Shown here in pieces: positions 25,765 to 34,600 of a stretch of DNA of 38,723 bases. Every line of letters starts with the position of its first letter. Positions within the stretch are counted from its first letter, which is position 1. Origin of the DNA: Candidatus Omnitrophus sp. (GTDB taxonomy: Bacteria; Omnitrophota; Gorgyraeia; Zapsychrales; Fredricksoniimonadaceae); NCBI GenBank assembly GCA_020719005.1, contig DYQZ01000003.1, positions 1-38,723 of the forward strand, given 5' to 3'. Both the position numbers and the translations under genes were made by a program. Under the pieces are notes generated by a model that worked only from the letters and a program-made list of their open reading frames with translations, was not told the origin of the DNA and ran no database searches.

Positions 25765-27344
25765 CACCGCAAAACACTTTTTCCAAGAAGTTGTTCGCGA
25801 TCACATTGGCCGTGCTTGCCATTACGGCATGTATGACCAAAAGTTCCACCGTAAGAGCCGAGGAAAAGGGTGAACGCCCCAAACCCATGCTCTTGACAGA
25901 ATCAAAAGAATCGTTCGATGAGCGTCTGATGCGTAAGATTGCGCTTGATGTGCGGGATATGAACATCGTTGATGTTCTTAAGTTCCTGGCCATGAAGGGC
26001 GAATTCAACATCATCATCAGCCCTGCTGTCGACGGAAGGACAACGGTCCTGTTGGACAATGTGGCCATCAAGGACGCGATGGACATCGTGGTCGTTTCAA
26101 ACAAGCTTGCTTATTCAGTTCAAAATAATATCATTCAGGTCATGACCGCGGTTGAATATGAGGCCATGTTCGGTAAGCCGTTTGGGGACAAGACCATTGT
26201 TGAGACCATTCATCTGCAGTATGCCAAACCAAGCTATGTATTGGCCGCACTTGATAATTTGAAAAGCAATGTGGGTAAGATCATTATAGATGAAGACACG
26301 GGTTCTGTTGTGCTCATCGATACACCTGAATCCATTATTCGCATGAAAAAGATCGTAGGTGAGATAGAACAGCCGCTTGAAACAGTTGTTTATAATCTTC
26401 AATATGCTAAAGCTGATGTGGTGGCAGATAAGTTGCGTATGAGGATCGATGCCAAGGCTGTTGGTTCGATCACCTCCGATGAGCGTTCCAACCAGCTGAT
26501 CGTGCGTGTGTTCCCTGGTCGTAAACAGGAAGTGGAAAAGATCATCCGTCATTTGGATGAGCCGACCAAAGAAGTCCTTATTGAAGCACGTATTTTGCAG
26601 GTCATTCTTAAGCCTACAGCAGAATCAGGGCTTGATTGGTCTTATCTCACAAAAGATCATGCGCTTGGTGATATTAAAGTTTCTATGACCGCGCCATCAT
26701 CGACGGCATCAGCTTTTGGCCAGGTCGCCGTTGGCTCTGTTAATGTCGATAATTTTGTAGCCAGACTGCAACTTATGGATCAGGTGAGTGATACAAAGAT
26801 CTTGTCTAATCCGCAGATCATTGCTGTTAATAATGAAGAAGCCCATATTCACATCGGCGATACAGTTCCTTATATTATTTCAACCGTATCAGGAACAGGC
26901 GAGAATGCGATCACAAGTGAAGATGTCCGTTTTATTGATGTCGGTCTGAAGCTGAATGTCACGCCGACCATTAATGAAGATGGTATGGTCACGATGAAGT
27001 TGAATCCGGAGATTTCCTCTGTAGTCGATAGGATCACATCTAATTCATCGAATTCCCAAGGTGGTATCCCGCAAGTTAATAAGACCGTTGTAGAAACAAC
27101 GCTTGTTGTTGAGGATGGCACGACCATTATCATGGCCGGTCTGCGGAAAGATGATAAGATCCATCTCAAAAAAGGCATTCCTGGTTTGATGAACATGCCA
27201 ATGCTTGGTAAACTTTTTGGCTATGAGTCTGATTCGATGCAGTCGACGGAGATCGTTATTTTCATTACTCCGCATATCCTGACAGGTAAAGATTCATACA
27301 AGGTTCCAAAAGGCACGATTAAGCCTGCAAAAAATTATAATTAA
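25761..27344 (+). CDS. Secretin (GspD/PilQ superfamily)
   Basis: The N-terminus has a signal with a possible lipobox (ITAC at about residues 21-24); cleavage at VRA/E is the alternative. An STN/N0-like domain (VRDMNIVDVLKFLAMKGEFN) and two N1-type domains (each with a Q-Y-A-K motif: IHLQYAKPSYVLAAL and VYNLQYAKADVVADKL) lead to the secretin core. The core shows SNPQIIAVNNEEAHIHIGD, GLKLNVTPTINEDG and the membrane-end VVEDGTTIIMAGL, KKGIPGLMNMPMLGKLFG, STEIVIFITPHIL. At 527 aa it is short compared with GspD. It should form an outer-membrane channel. If it is a lipoprotein it might not need a separate pilotin. Confidence 0.93.
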   Translation: MTPQNTFSKKLFAITLAVLAITACMTKSSTVRAEEKGERPKPMLLTESKESFDERLMRKIALDVRDMNIVDVLKFLAMKGEFNIIISPAVDGRTTVLLDNVAIKDAMDIVVVSNKLAYSVQNNIIQVMTAVEYEAMFGKPFGDKTIVETIHLQYAKPSYVLAALDNLKSNVGKIIIDEDTGSVVLIDTPESIIRMKKIVGEIEQPLETVVYNLQYAKADVVADKLRMRIDAKAVGSITSDERSNQLIVRVFPGRKQEVEKIIRHLDEPTKEVLIEARILQVILKPTAESGLDWSYLTKDHALGDIKVSMTAPSSTASAFGQVAVGSVNVDNFVARLQLMDQVSDTKILSNPQIIAVNNEEAHIHIGDTVPYIISTVSGTGENAITSEDVRFIDVGLKLNVTPTINEDGMVTMKLNPEISSVVDRITSNSSNSQGGIPQVNKTVVETTLVVEDGTTIIMAGLRKDDKIHLKKGIPGLMNMPMLGKLFGYESDSMQSTEIVIFITPHILTGKDSYKVPKGTIKPAKNYN

Positions 27345-27377
27345 TCCTGTTACTAACCAAACGGGAGAGAGGTTGAT

Positions 27378-28199
27378 ATGACATCTTTGTTGAGAAAAAC
27401 GGTAAACATCACGTTGTATACTGTATTGATCACTGCGTTCTTGTTACCGGCTACTTTTGTCTTTGCCCAGGACGCGGGGGTTTCTGCTCAAGGAGATGCC
27501 GCAGCTCTTCAGAAAGAATTGGAAAAGGCGCGTAATGAGAAAGATTATGAAGCAAAGCGTGTCGAGGAAATGCGTCAGGAGCGTGAGCAGTTTGTAAAAG
27601 AGATCCGCCGAGTAGAAAATCTGAACACAAAATATTCCAAAGAAATAGAAGATGTCCGTGCCCAAATGGCAGAGCAAGAAAAGTCTTTTGAAACGCGGAT
27701 GAAAAAGCTCGAGTCTGATGCGGCAGAGGCCAAAGAGACAAGAACGATCAAACCCGCTGAGGTCATTGCTTCAAAACCAGGCCTTTCCCCGAGGGAAGTT
27801 GAGAAACAGGCAAATGATATTTTGCAAAAAGGTGGGGATCTGGACCCTGAAGATGAAAAATTTAAGGAAGAATTGGCCCGTGCGCACTATAATATGGGGA
27901 ATGTCTATTTTGAACGCGGGGAATACCAGCGTTCGGTAGTTGAATATTATCAGGCTGTTGATCTGATGCCGTATGATGCCGACGCTCATTATAATCTTGC
28001 TTTTGTCAGTGGTGATTATGTCGCCGATCATGAAACAGCTTTGAAGCATTATCAGTGGTATTTGTATCTGAAACCGAACGCTGAAGATAAGAAGTTCATT
28101 GATGAAAAGATCGTGGGAGCAAAACTTAAATTAAGAAGTCAGACGAATGCACGTATTGATACTGGTGATGTTACGGGTCAGATGAATATTGCCCGTTAA
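27378..28199 (+). CDS. Secreted coiled-coil and TPR protein
   Basis: A strong GGGAGAGAGG ribosome site precedes the ATG. The signal peptide runs to about residue 31 (FLLPATFVFAQ, cleavage at VFA/Q). Residues about 40-115 are Glu/Lys/Arg-rich coiled coil. After a linker, residues about 165-240 hold two TPR units (ARAHYNMGNVYFERGEYQRS, then ADAHYNLAFVSGDYVADHET, followed by a third helix pair LKHYQWYLYLKP). It lies directly behind the secretin with a short gap, suggesting a pilotin-like or scaffold role in the same periplasmic machine. That is inference from position. The end of the protein (TGDVTGQMNIAR) is not recognised. Confidence 0.85.
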   Translation: MTSLLRKTVNITLYTVLITAFLLPATFVFAQDAGVSAQGDAAALQKELEKARNEKDYEAKRVEEMRQEREQFVKEIRRVENLNTKYSKEIEDVRAQMAEQEKSFETRMKKLESDAAEAKETRTIKPAEVIASKPGLSPREVEKQANDILQKGGDLDPEDEKFKEELARAHYNMGNVYFERGEYQRSVVEYYQAVDLMPYDADAHYNLAFVSGDYVADHETALKHYQWYLYLKPNAEDKKFIDEKIVGAKLKLRSQTNARIDTGDVTGQMNIAR

Positions 28200-28273
28200 T
28201 TGTATTTATTATATCTTTGTATGCATTCTCGCTGTTTCGTCTCGTTTGGCGGGATAGCTTTTAAAGGAGCAAC

Positions 28274-29854
28274 ATGAGAACGAGAAAGATTTTCTTTTTC
28301 CTTTTAATAAGTATTTTTACCGCAGTATTTTTTCCGTGCGTTTCCGAAGCCAATAATCTTTCTGTTAGTAATGTGCGTGTAGGTTCTCGCAATCCTGCTG
28401 CAAAAACTTTTTCAGTCCTTTTCGATATTTCCTGGGAAAATTCGTGGCGTAATAAGATCAATCACGATGCCGCCTGGCTTACCATCCGTTTGCAAGATGC
28501 CCAAACATCTTCCGCCAGTAAAAAGCTCGGTCTTATCACCACTTCCGGTTTAAATCCAGCCGGTTCTTCAATAGGAAGCAATTCCTCCGCAGAGATCTAT
28601 GGCCCTTCTGATAGAACGGGGTTCTTTTTACGTCGGACATCCAGTGCGCAGGTCGGGGTTTTCAATGCTCAAAGCGTCATGGTCACAGTCGATTATTCAA
28701 GTGCAGGGTTCTTGGAAAGTTCAGAAATATCCGTATCTGTCATAGGTATGGAAATGGTCTATGTTCCCCAAGGTTCTTTCTACGCCGGGGATCACGCTAC
28801 AAGTGCCGCTTCTTTAAAACAGGGAGCGGCGGATACGGATCCCTGGTTCATTCAGAATGAGAACGGCATTAATGTCACTGCTGCGGCGAATGATGGTTTT
28901 TATTACACTTCTGCCGGCAATCCCGAGGAGTTTGCCACAGGTTCTTCTTTTGTTATTCCTGGTGCTTATCCCAAGGGATACAAAGGGTTTTATTCCATGA
29001 AGTATGAAGTAACAGAAGGGCAGTGGGTGGATTTTGTGAATTCTTTAGATGTGAATGCACGCGAAAATAGGGATCTCACTGATGCGGCGCATAAGAATGC
29101 AGATTCAGTATTTAAGCGCAATACTATTTCTTGTTCAGGGTCTCCGGTAGTGTGTGTAACATCGCGTCCTGCGAGGGCATTGACGTATTTGAATTGGATG
29201 GACCTTTGTGCTTTTCTGGATTGGGCCGCACTTCGTCCGATGACTGAACTGGAATTTGAAAAAACAGCACGAGGCCCGTATCTGCCGTTACGTGGTGAGT
29301 ATGCGTGGGCATCTAAGATCGCTATCGCTGCCGCTGTTCTTTCTGGTGCAGAGGATGGCGCTAATGAAATAGTGACAACAGTCAATGCGAATGCTCATTT
29401 CTCAGGGGTCACGATCTCCAGCGGAGATGCTGCAAACGGCCCTGAATATCAACAAGGACCTCTGCGGGCCGGGATCTTCGCCACCGGTTCTTCTGATCGC
29501 ATTTCCTCAGGTGCTGGTTATTATGGTTCGATGGATCTTTCGGGTAATGTCAGTGAATTTGTTGTTAGTGTCGGATCATCCGCTGGTATTGGGTTTTCAG
29601 GCATGCATGGTGATGGTTATTTGGCTACAGCTTCTGGGTTCGAAGGTAATGCTAATGTTGCCGGATGGCCTGGAATGGATGTTGATGCGTCAAAAGGTGT
29701 TGTGATCGCCTCAGGTTCTGGATTGCGCGGCGGATCCTGGATGGACCCTGACGGACGTCTTCGCGTTTCTGATCGTCAGAGCGCGGTATATGGTATCATC
29801 GATGCAACTGCTTATGATGGCGGTCGTGGTGCTCGCTCCTACGACGGCGAATAA
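28274..29854 (+). CDS. Secreted SUMF1-fold (formylglycine-enzyme-like) protein, paralogue 1
   Basis: AAAGGAG precedes the ATG. The signal peptide (to about residue 26, CVSEA/N) is followed by a beta-domain of about 125 residues (strands with WENSWRNKINHDAAW and a FFLRR motif). Then comes a SUMF1 domain: GMEMVYVPQGSFYAGD, FYSMKYEVTEGQWVDFVN, RALTYLNWMDLCAFLDWA, LRPMTELEFEKTARG, MDLSGNVSEF and LRGGSW near the end. The catalytic Cys pair of true FGE (after the GGSW region) is missing: the sequence there is MDPDGRLRVSDRQSA. So the domain is unlikely to make formylglycine; a binding or structural role is more likely. Four other Cys occur elsewhere. It ends a few residues after GARSYDGE. Confidence 0.85.
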   Translation: MRTRKIFFFLLISIFTAVFFPCVSEANNLSVSNVRVGSRNPAAKTFSVLFDISWENSWRNKINHDAAWLTIRLQDAQTSSASKKLGLITTSGLNPAGSSIGSNSSAEIYGPSDRTGFFLRRTSSAQVGVFNAQSVMVTVDYSSAGFLESSEISVSVIGMEMVYVPQGSFYAGDHATSAASLKQGAADTDPWFIQNENGINVTAAANDGFYYTSAGNPEEFATGSSFVIPGAYPKGYKGFYSMKYEVTEGQWVDFVNSLDVNARENRDLTDAAHKNADSVFKRNTISCSGSPVVCVTSRPARALTYLNWMDLCAFLDWAALRPMTELEFEKTARGPYLPLRGEYAWASKIAIAAAVLSGAEDGANEIVTTVNANAHFSGVTISSGDAANGPEYQQGPLRAGIFATGSSDRISSGAGYYGSMDLSGNVSEFVVSVGSSAGIGFSGMHGDGYLATASGFEGNANVAGWPGMDVDASKGVVIASGSGLRGGSWMDPDGRLRVSDRQSAVYGIIDATAYDGGRGARSYDGE

Positions 29855-29888
29855 TCGTTATCTAACCCCGTAACCCTCGCGAATTGGT

Positions 29889-31517
29889 ATGATTAAAAAA
29901 ATAAAATTATTGGTTTTCTTTTGTTTTACGCTTGTAAGTCCTTCGTTTGCCAATGATCTACGTCTCAGTGCTTTAGATGTCTTTGTCACTGATGCGGCGA
30001 GTGACAAAATAACGCTGACATGCGATCTTAAACAGGCTAACAGTTGGCGTAATACTGTTTCACATGATGCGGCATGGGTCTTTGTCAAATATTCGATCGA
30101 TGGTGGACAAACCTGGCATCATGCTTCTATGGGCGGTGTTGGTCTTAATCCAGCAGGTTTCTCGATGCCTGTGAATTTTGAAGCAGTTGTCCCGCAAGAC
30201 TTGAAAGGGTTCTTTTTCCGTCGTTCTGCAGCAGGAACAGGAGCTGTTGAAGCCAAAGGGCTTAAGTTCGTGTGGAATTATGGTCTGGACGGATTATCGG
30301 ATGAGACGGCACAGGCCGCAAATACACTGATCCGTGTCTACGGATTTGAGATGGTTTATATTCCGGAAGGTGCTTTCTTTGCCGGGGATGGGGCAAGCGC
30401 TTCAGAATATCGTTTTAAGCAAGGGGCCGGGGATGATGAGCCATGGTATATCACCAGTGAGAATGCGATCAGTACGGCTAATGTTGCTTCGAATGGATTT
30501 TATTATCAAAGTACGGGAGCTCCAGGAGAGAACGCGTCTGGAGATGCGTTCCTTTTGCCTAATTCTTTTCCCAAAGGATATCGTGGTCTTTATTTAATGA
30601 AATACGAATTGACGGAGGGTGAATGGGTTTCATTTTTTAATACTTTATCTTCTGCTGCGCGCGTTAATCGCGATATCACCAATTCCATTGAAGGCGGCAA
30701 GAATTCAGATGGAGTAGTGAATCGAAATACCATTGCCTGGGATAATACAGAACCAAATACCACAGCTACGACAGCACGTTTTGCACGTGCAATGACGTAT
30801 GTTTCATGGCCTGATGCCGCAGCTTTCGCGGATTGGGCAGGACTTCGTCCGATGACAGAATTTGAATTTGAGAAAGCCGCTCGAGGTGTGGACGTTGTTC
30901 CTGTTGCTGATGAATTTGCCTGGGGAACATCTGCTTATGACGCAGCTGGCGCAGAAGAAATATTTCCTCCGAATCAGGATGAGAATGGCACAGAATCCAT
31001 TTTTGATAGCACCGCTAATTTGAATCGTAACACAACGGGATGGACAACGGGCGATGGCCGCGTCGGAGGAATGGCCGAAGGGCAAAAAGGCGCGCTGCGT
31101 GCGGGTATTTTTTCTGAGAATGCAACAAGCCGTGTCACGAGTGGCGCGGGATATTATGGCAATATGGAACTTTCAGGGAATGTGGCAGAACCTGTTGTGT
31201 CGATCGGACGCGCAGAGGGACGTCAATTTCTGGGGTCTCATGGCGATGGTGAGGTGAATTCTCTTACCGGTTTTGAAGGCAACGCAACCAATGCTGATTG
31301 GCCCGGCATAGACGCAGGTGATGCACGTCGCGGGATCTCCGGCACTAAAGGTATTGGTTATCGCGGCGGTGATTTTCAGTCAGCGAGCCTTCGTCATTTT
31401 CAAGTATCGTCTCGTTCTTTTGGGGTGAAAGATCCTGATAGCGTAGGATTAAAAGAACGTTTTGATGTTTCAGCTGGTGTGGTGTATGGTGCGCGTTTCG
31501 CGCGGACCGCTCCGTAA
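29889..31517 (+). CDS. Secreted SUMF1-fold protein, paralogue 2
   Basis: This 542-aa protein has the same layout as its upstream neighbour: signal peptide (LVSPSFA/N at about residue 21), a beta-domain with ANSWRNTVSHDAAWVF and FFFRRSAAGTG, then a SUMF1 domain (GFEMVYIPEGAFFAGD, YLMKYELTEGEWVSFFN, RAMTYVSWPDAAAFADWAGL, LRPMTEFEFEKAARG, YGNMELSGNVAE, IGYRGGDF). The catalytic Cys pair is again absent: after RGGDF comes QSASLRHFQVSSRSFG. The mature protein has almost no Cys (one in the N-terminal domain). No good Shine-Dalgarno is visible before ATG 29889, so it may rely on readthrough from the upstream gene, 34 nt away. The two genes look like a tandem duplication that has since diverged. Confidence 0.85.
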   Translation: MIKKIKLLVFFCFTLVSPSFANDLRLSALDVFVTDAASDKITLTCDLKQANSWRNTVSHDAAWVFVKYSIDGGQTWHHASMGGVGLNPAGFSMPVNFEAVVPQDLKGFFFRRSAAGTGAVEAKGLKFVWNYGLDGLSDETAQAANTLIRVYGFEMVYIPEGAFFAGDGASASEYRFKQGAGDDEPWYITSENAISTANVASNGFYYQSTGAPGENASGDAFLLPNSFPKGYRGLYLMKYELTEGEWVSFFNTLSSAARVNRDITNSIEGGKNSDGVVNRNTIAWDNTEPNTTATTARFARAMTYVSWPDAAAFADWAGLRPMTEFEFEKAARGVDVVPVADEFAWGTSAYDAAGAEEIFPPNQDENGTESIFDSTANLNRNTTGWTTGDGRVGGMAEGQKGALRAGIFSENATSRVTSGAGYYGNMELSGNVAEPVVSIGRAEGRQFLGSHGDGEVNSLTGFEGNATNADWPGIDAGDARRGISGTKGIGYRGGDFQSASLRHFQVSSRSFGVKDPDSVGLKERFDVSAGVVYGARFARTAP

Positions 31518-31667
31518 TGTTTTCCCCGTCGGTAAAAAAAGAGTAGGCTTTTTATCTTTTAATGTTAAAATCATTGGATAATTTTTCAAATATTTATTGA
31601 ATAATAGAATAAAGAAATTGATAATATACATATTAAGAAACGTTGCTGACCAGTTGATTCCCTGGTA
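31518..31667. other. AT-rich intergenic region upstream of the repeat giant
   Basis: The region starts with a weak A/T hairpin (AAAAAG 31536-31541 with CTTTTT 31548-31553). It then becomes strongly AT-rich and contains the promoter-like boxes listed separately. Just before the next ATG, ACCAG (31649-31653) and CTGGT (31662-31666) can pair, and there is no obvious Shine-Dalgarno. Confidence 0.45.
31597..31625 (+). promoter_or_regulatory. Candidate sigma-70-type promoter of the repeat giant
   Basis: TTGAAT (31597-31602) and GATAAT (31620-31625) are separated by exactly 17 nt. The -35 box matches the consensus at 4 of 6 positions and the -10 box at 5 of 6. Transcription would begin near 31632, leaving a leader of about 35 nt before ATG 31668. 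Confidence 0.5.
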
Positions 31668-34600
31668 ATGAAAATAAATAAAACTACGACAACCCATCGA
31701 CTCTTGCGCCGTTGTGTCAGCGCATTTATTTTAATGATCGCAGTAAATATATTTACTGCGACGTCTTCGTTTGCTCAATATGTTGGTGGCCCTTCTACCG
31801 GTACAGCAGACACAACGATCGGTAGTGATATTTTTTCAGGTGGCGCACAGGGCGGTTCTTCAAGCGCTACATCTGGTTCTGCCGCGGCACTTTCTCACGG
31901 GGATGCCACACACCTCGCGTTCATCGTTTCTCCTTCCAGCACAAAACACATCAACAAATTCGATCGTCAGCCGATCGTTGCGCTTCTCGACGCGAATAAC
32001 AATGTTGTCACCAGCGATAATGCAACTCAGGTCAGCATATCGATCCTGAACAATCCTGGTGCAGCGACGCTTGAGGGTGCAACAACAATCACTGTGGTCA
32101 ATGGTCTTGCTAAGTTTCAGGACCTTCAGATCTCACGCGGCGGTGAAGCCTATACGCTCAAAGCCGAAGTTTCCGGGCTTTCTTCTGCTGTGTCCGAACC
32201 TTTCGATGTGTTCCCTGGCACTGGCGCCAAGTTCGCGGCTGTTTGGGATGAATCAGACGGAGCGTATTCGATCTACACGTGGCTGGAAACAGATGGTCAG
32301 CGTGTTGACCTGGTGACCATTGACACATGTTATGACGCGTATATTTACAATACGGCAGATCTTGCTGGTGTCTCATTTACAAGAAAGATCACATTCACTG
32401 TCAGTGCTACCAAAGATTGGTGTACACCGACAGGCACTTGGGTTCCGACGGCTAATGAATTAAAAGATTCATATATGATCGATTTCGGGATCTACGATAG
32501 CGGCACAGGGCTGTTCAGTGCTTATTCGCCGATGGATCTGATCAAGCCTACGATCTCGGATCTGGCAGCGGTTAATTGGGATATGATCGGTGCGATAAAA
32601 CTTAAGACTGATACGATCAATTGGGAAGATATTGGCATGATCCTTCAAGATACAGCCACGATCAATTGGCAGGATGTGGGCGTTCTGATGGCAGACGTTT
32701 CTACCATCAAGACAACAACTAATCGCATGAATGCGGTCAACTGGGAGAAAATGTCTTCTGCCAATATTAATTGGACCGATGTTAGTGCGATCACTGCAGC
32801 TGGCATTAATTGGGATGATCTTTATACCATGACCACTCAAGGGGTCAACTGGCAAGAGATCAATGTAATGACTGAAGCTGGTCTTAATTGGACAGATCTA
32901 GAACTGATGTCTAATATTGCGATCAATTGGCATGATATCGGTGCGATGGCGTCAAAAGGTATCAATTGGAGTGATCTGGATGCATTAACTAAAACAGGGA
33001 TCAACTGGACGGATCTTGATAGTTTGACAATGGCCGGCGTGAATTGGATCGATTTTGCGGTGATGACCGGAGCGGGAGTTAATTGGCCGGATAGGGTCAA
33101 TTGGGATAGCCTTGCGGTTTTGACAAGAGCCAACATTAATTGGGATGATCTTAATTCCATGTCCAGGCATGCGATCAATTGGACCGATGTTGAGTCATTG
33201 ACCCTTGCCGGCATCAATTGGACAGACATCGCGACCTTCTCAGATATTGGTATAAATTGGACGGATATCGATCTTCTTTCTGCTGTTGGGATCAATTGGA
33301 GAGATGTGCAGGTTCTTTCTACTACCGGTGTGAACTGGACAGATCTTGATGCATTAAGCACAGCTCATATTAACTGGCTTGATATTGGAACAATGAGCCT
33401 TTCAGGTGTGAATTGGGTTGATGTCCAGTCATTATCGATGGCAGGGGTTAACTGGCAGGACATCGCAACATTGTCTGATACGGGTGTAAATTGGACAGAT
33501 ATTCAAGCGTTATCTCTGGCAGGGATCAATTGGACGGATCTGAATACGTTTTCAACAATCGGAATAAACTGGACAGATATCCAGCATCTTTCAACGGTTG
33601 GTGTCAATTGGAATGACATCACCACATTCACAACAGCGGGCATCAATTGGATGGATCTTGATCGATTGATATCTGCAGGTATTAATTGGGATGATGTTGC
33701 GGCATTGACAGATGCCGGGATCAACTGGACAGATGTTTCCAGACTTTCTGCAACTAATATTAATTGGACAGAGATCGAAAAGATCTCCATCTCTGGTGTG
33801 AACTGGACGGATGTTGCTGTTTTAAGTAAGGCTGTAACGAATTGGACAAACATAGGGTCATTGACAGCGGCCGGTATTAATTGGCTTGATATTTCAACGA
33901 TGTCTCAAACAGGAATCAACTGGACAGACATTTCTACGTTATCTGCTAAAGGTGTTAACTGGACAGACCTTGCCGCACTTTCTCTTGCCAATCTTAACTG
34001 GACAGATATTTCTTCTTTATCTCTTACCGGGCTCAATTGGAAGGATCTTCAGACATTAACACATTCTGGGATCAATTGGACGGACGTTGGTTCTTTAGCT
34101 GACGCCGGTATTAATTGGGTAGACATAGAAACTCTTTCTGTCACAGGCATTAATTGGACGGACATTTTAAAGATATCTACAACGACTATTAATTGGACCG
34201 ATCTTTCTGCCTTGTCTAAACAAGGTGTCAATTGGACAGATCTTAAACGGATGACTGAATCTGGTTTGAACTGGACAGAGATCGGAACAATGACAGATGC
34301 AGGGATAAACTGGCTTGATATTGAAACAATGACTGTTGCAGGTGTTAACTGGTTCGATCTGGCACGTATCACGGATAGTTCTATTAACTGGACTGATATT
34401 CAGCGTATCTCTGAAACAGGTATTAACTGGACAGACCTGGCAAGTTCTTCCTTAGCTGGTATTAACTGGATAGACCTGGGCGCATTATCGTTGGCAGGAA
34501 TGAATTGGACTGATCTAACCACATTGACATCTTCTTCTATTAATTGGATCAATATTGGCCAAATGACAGATGCTGGTATTAATTGGGTTGATGTTGGTTC

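Noticed and set aside
28274-31517. Active formylglycine-generating enzymes or sulfatase activators
   Set aside because: The catalytic Cys pair is missing in both proteins, and there is no sulfatase gene nearby.
1530-31532. Similar T-rich CCGTCGG strings after two genes (about 1531-1543 and 31520-31532) as a shared regulatory element
   Set aside because: The match is short and imperfect and occurs only twice; it is likely chance.
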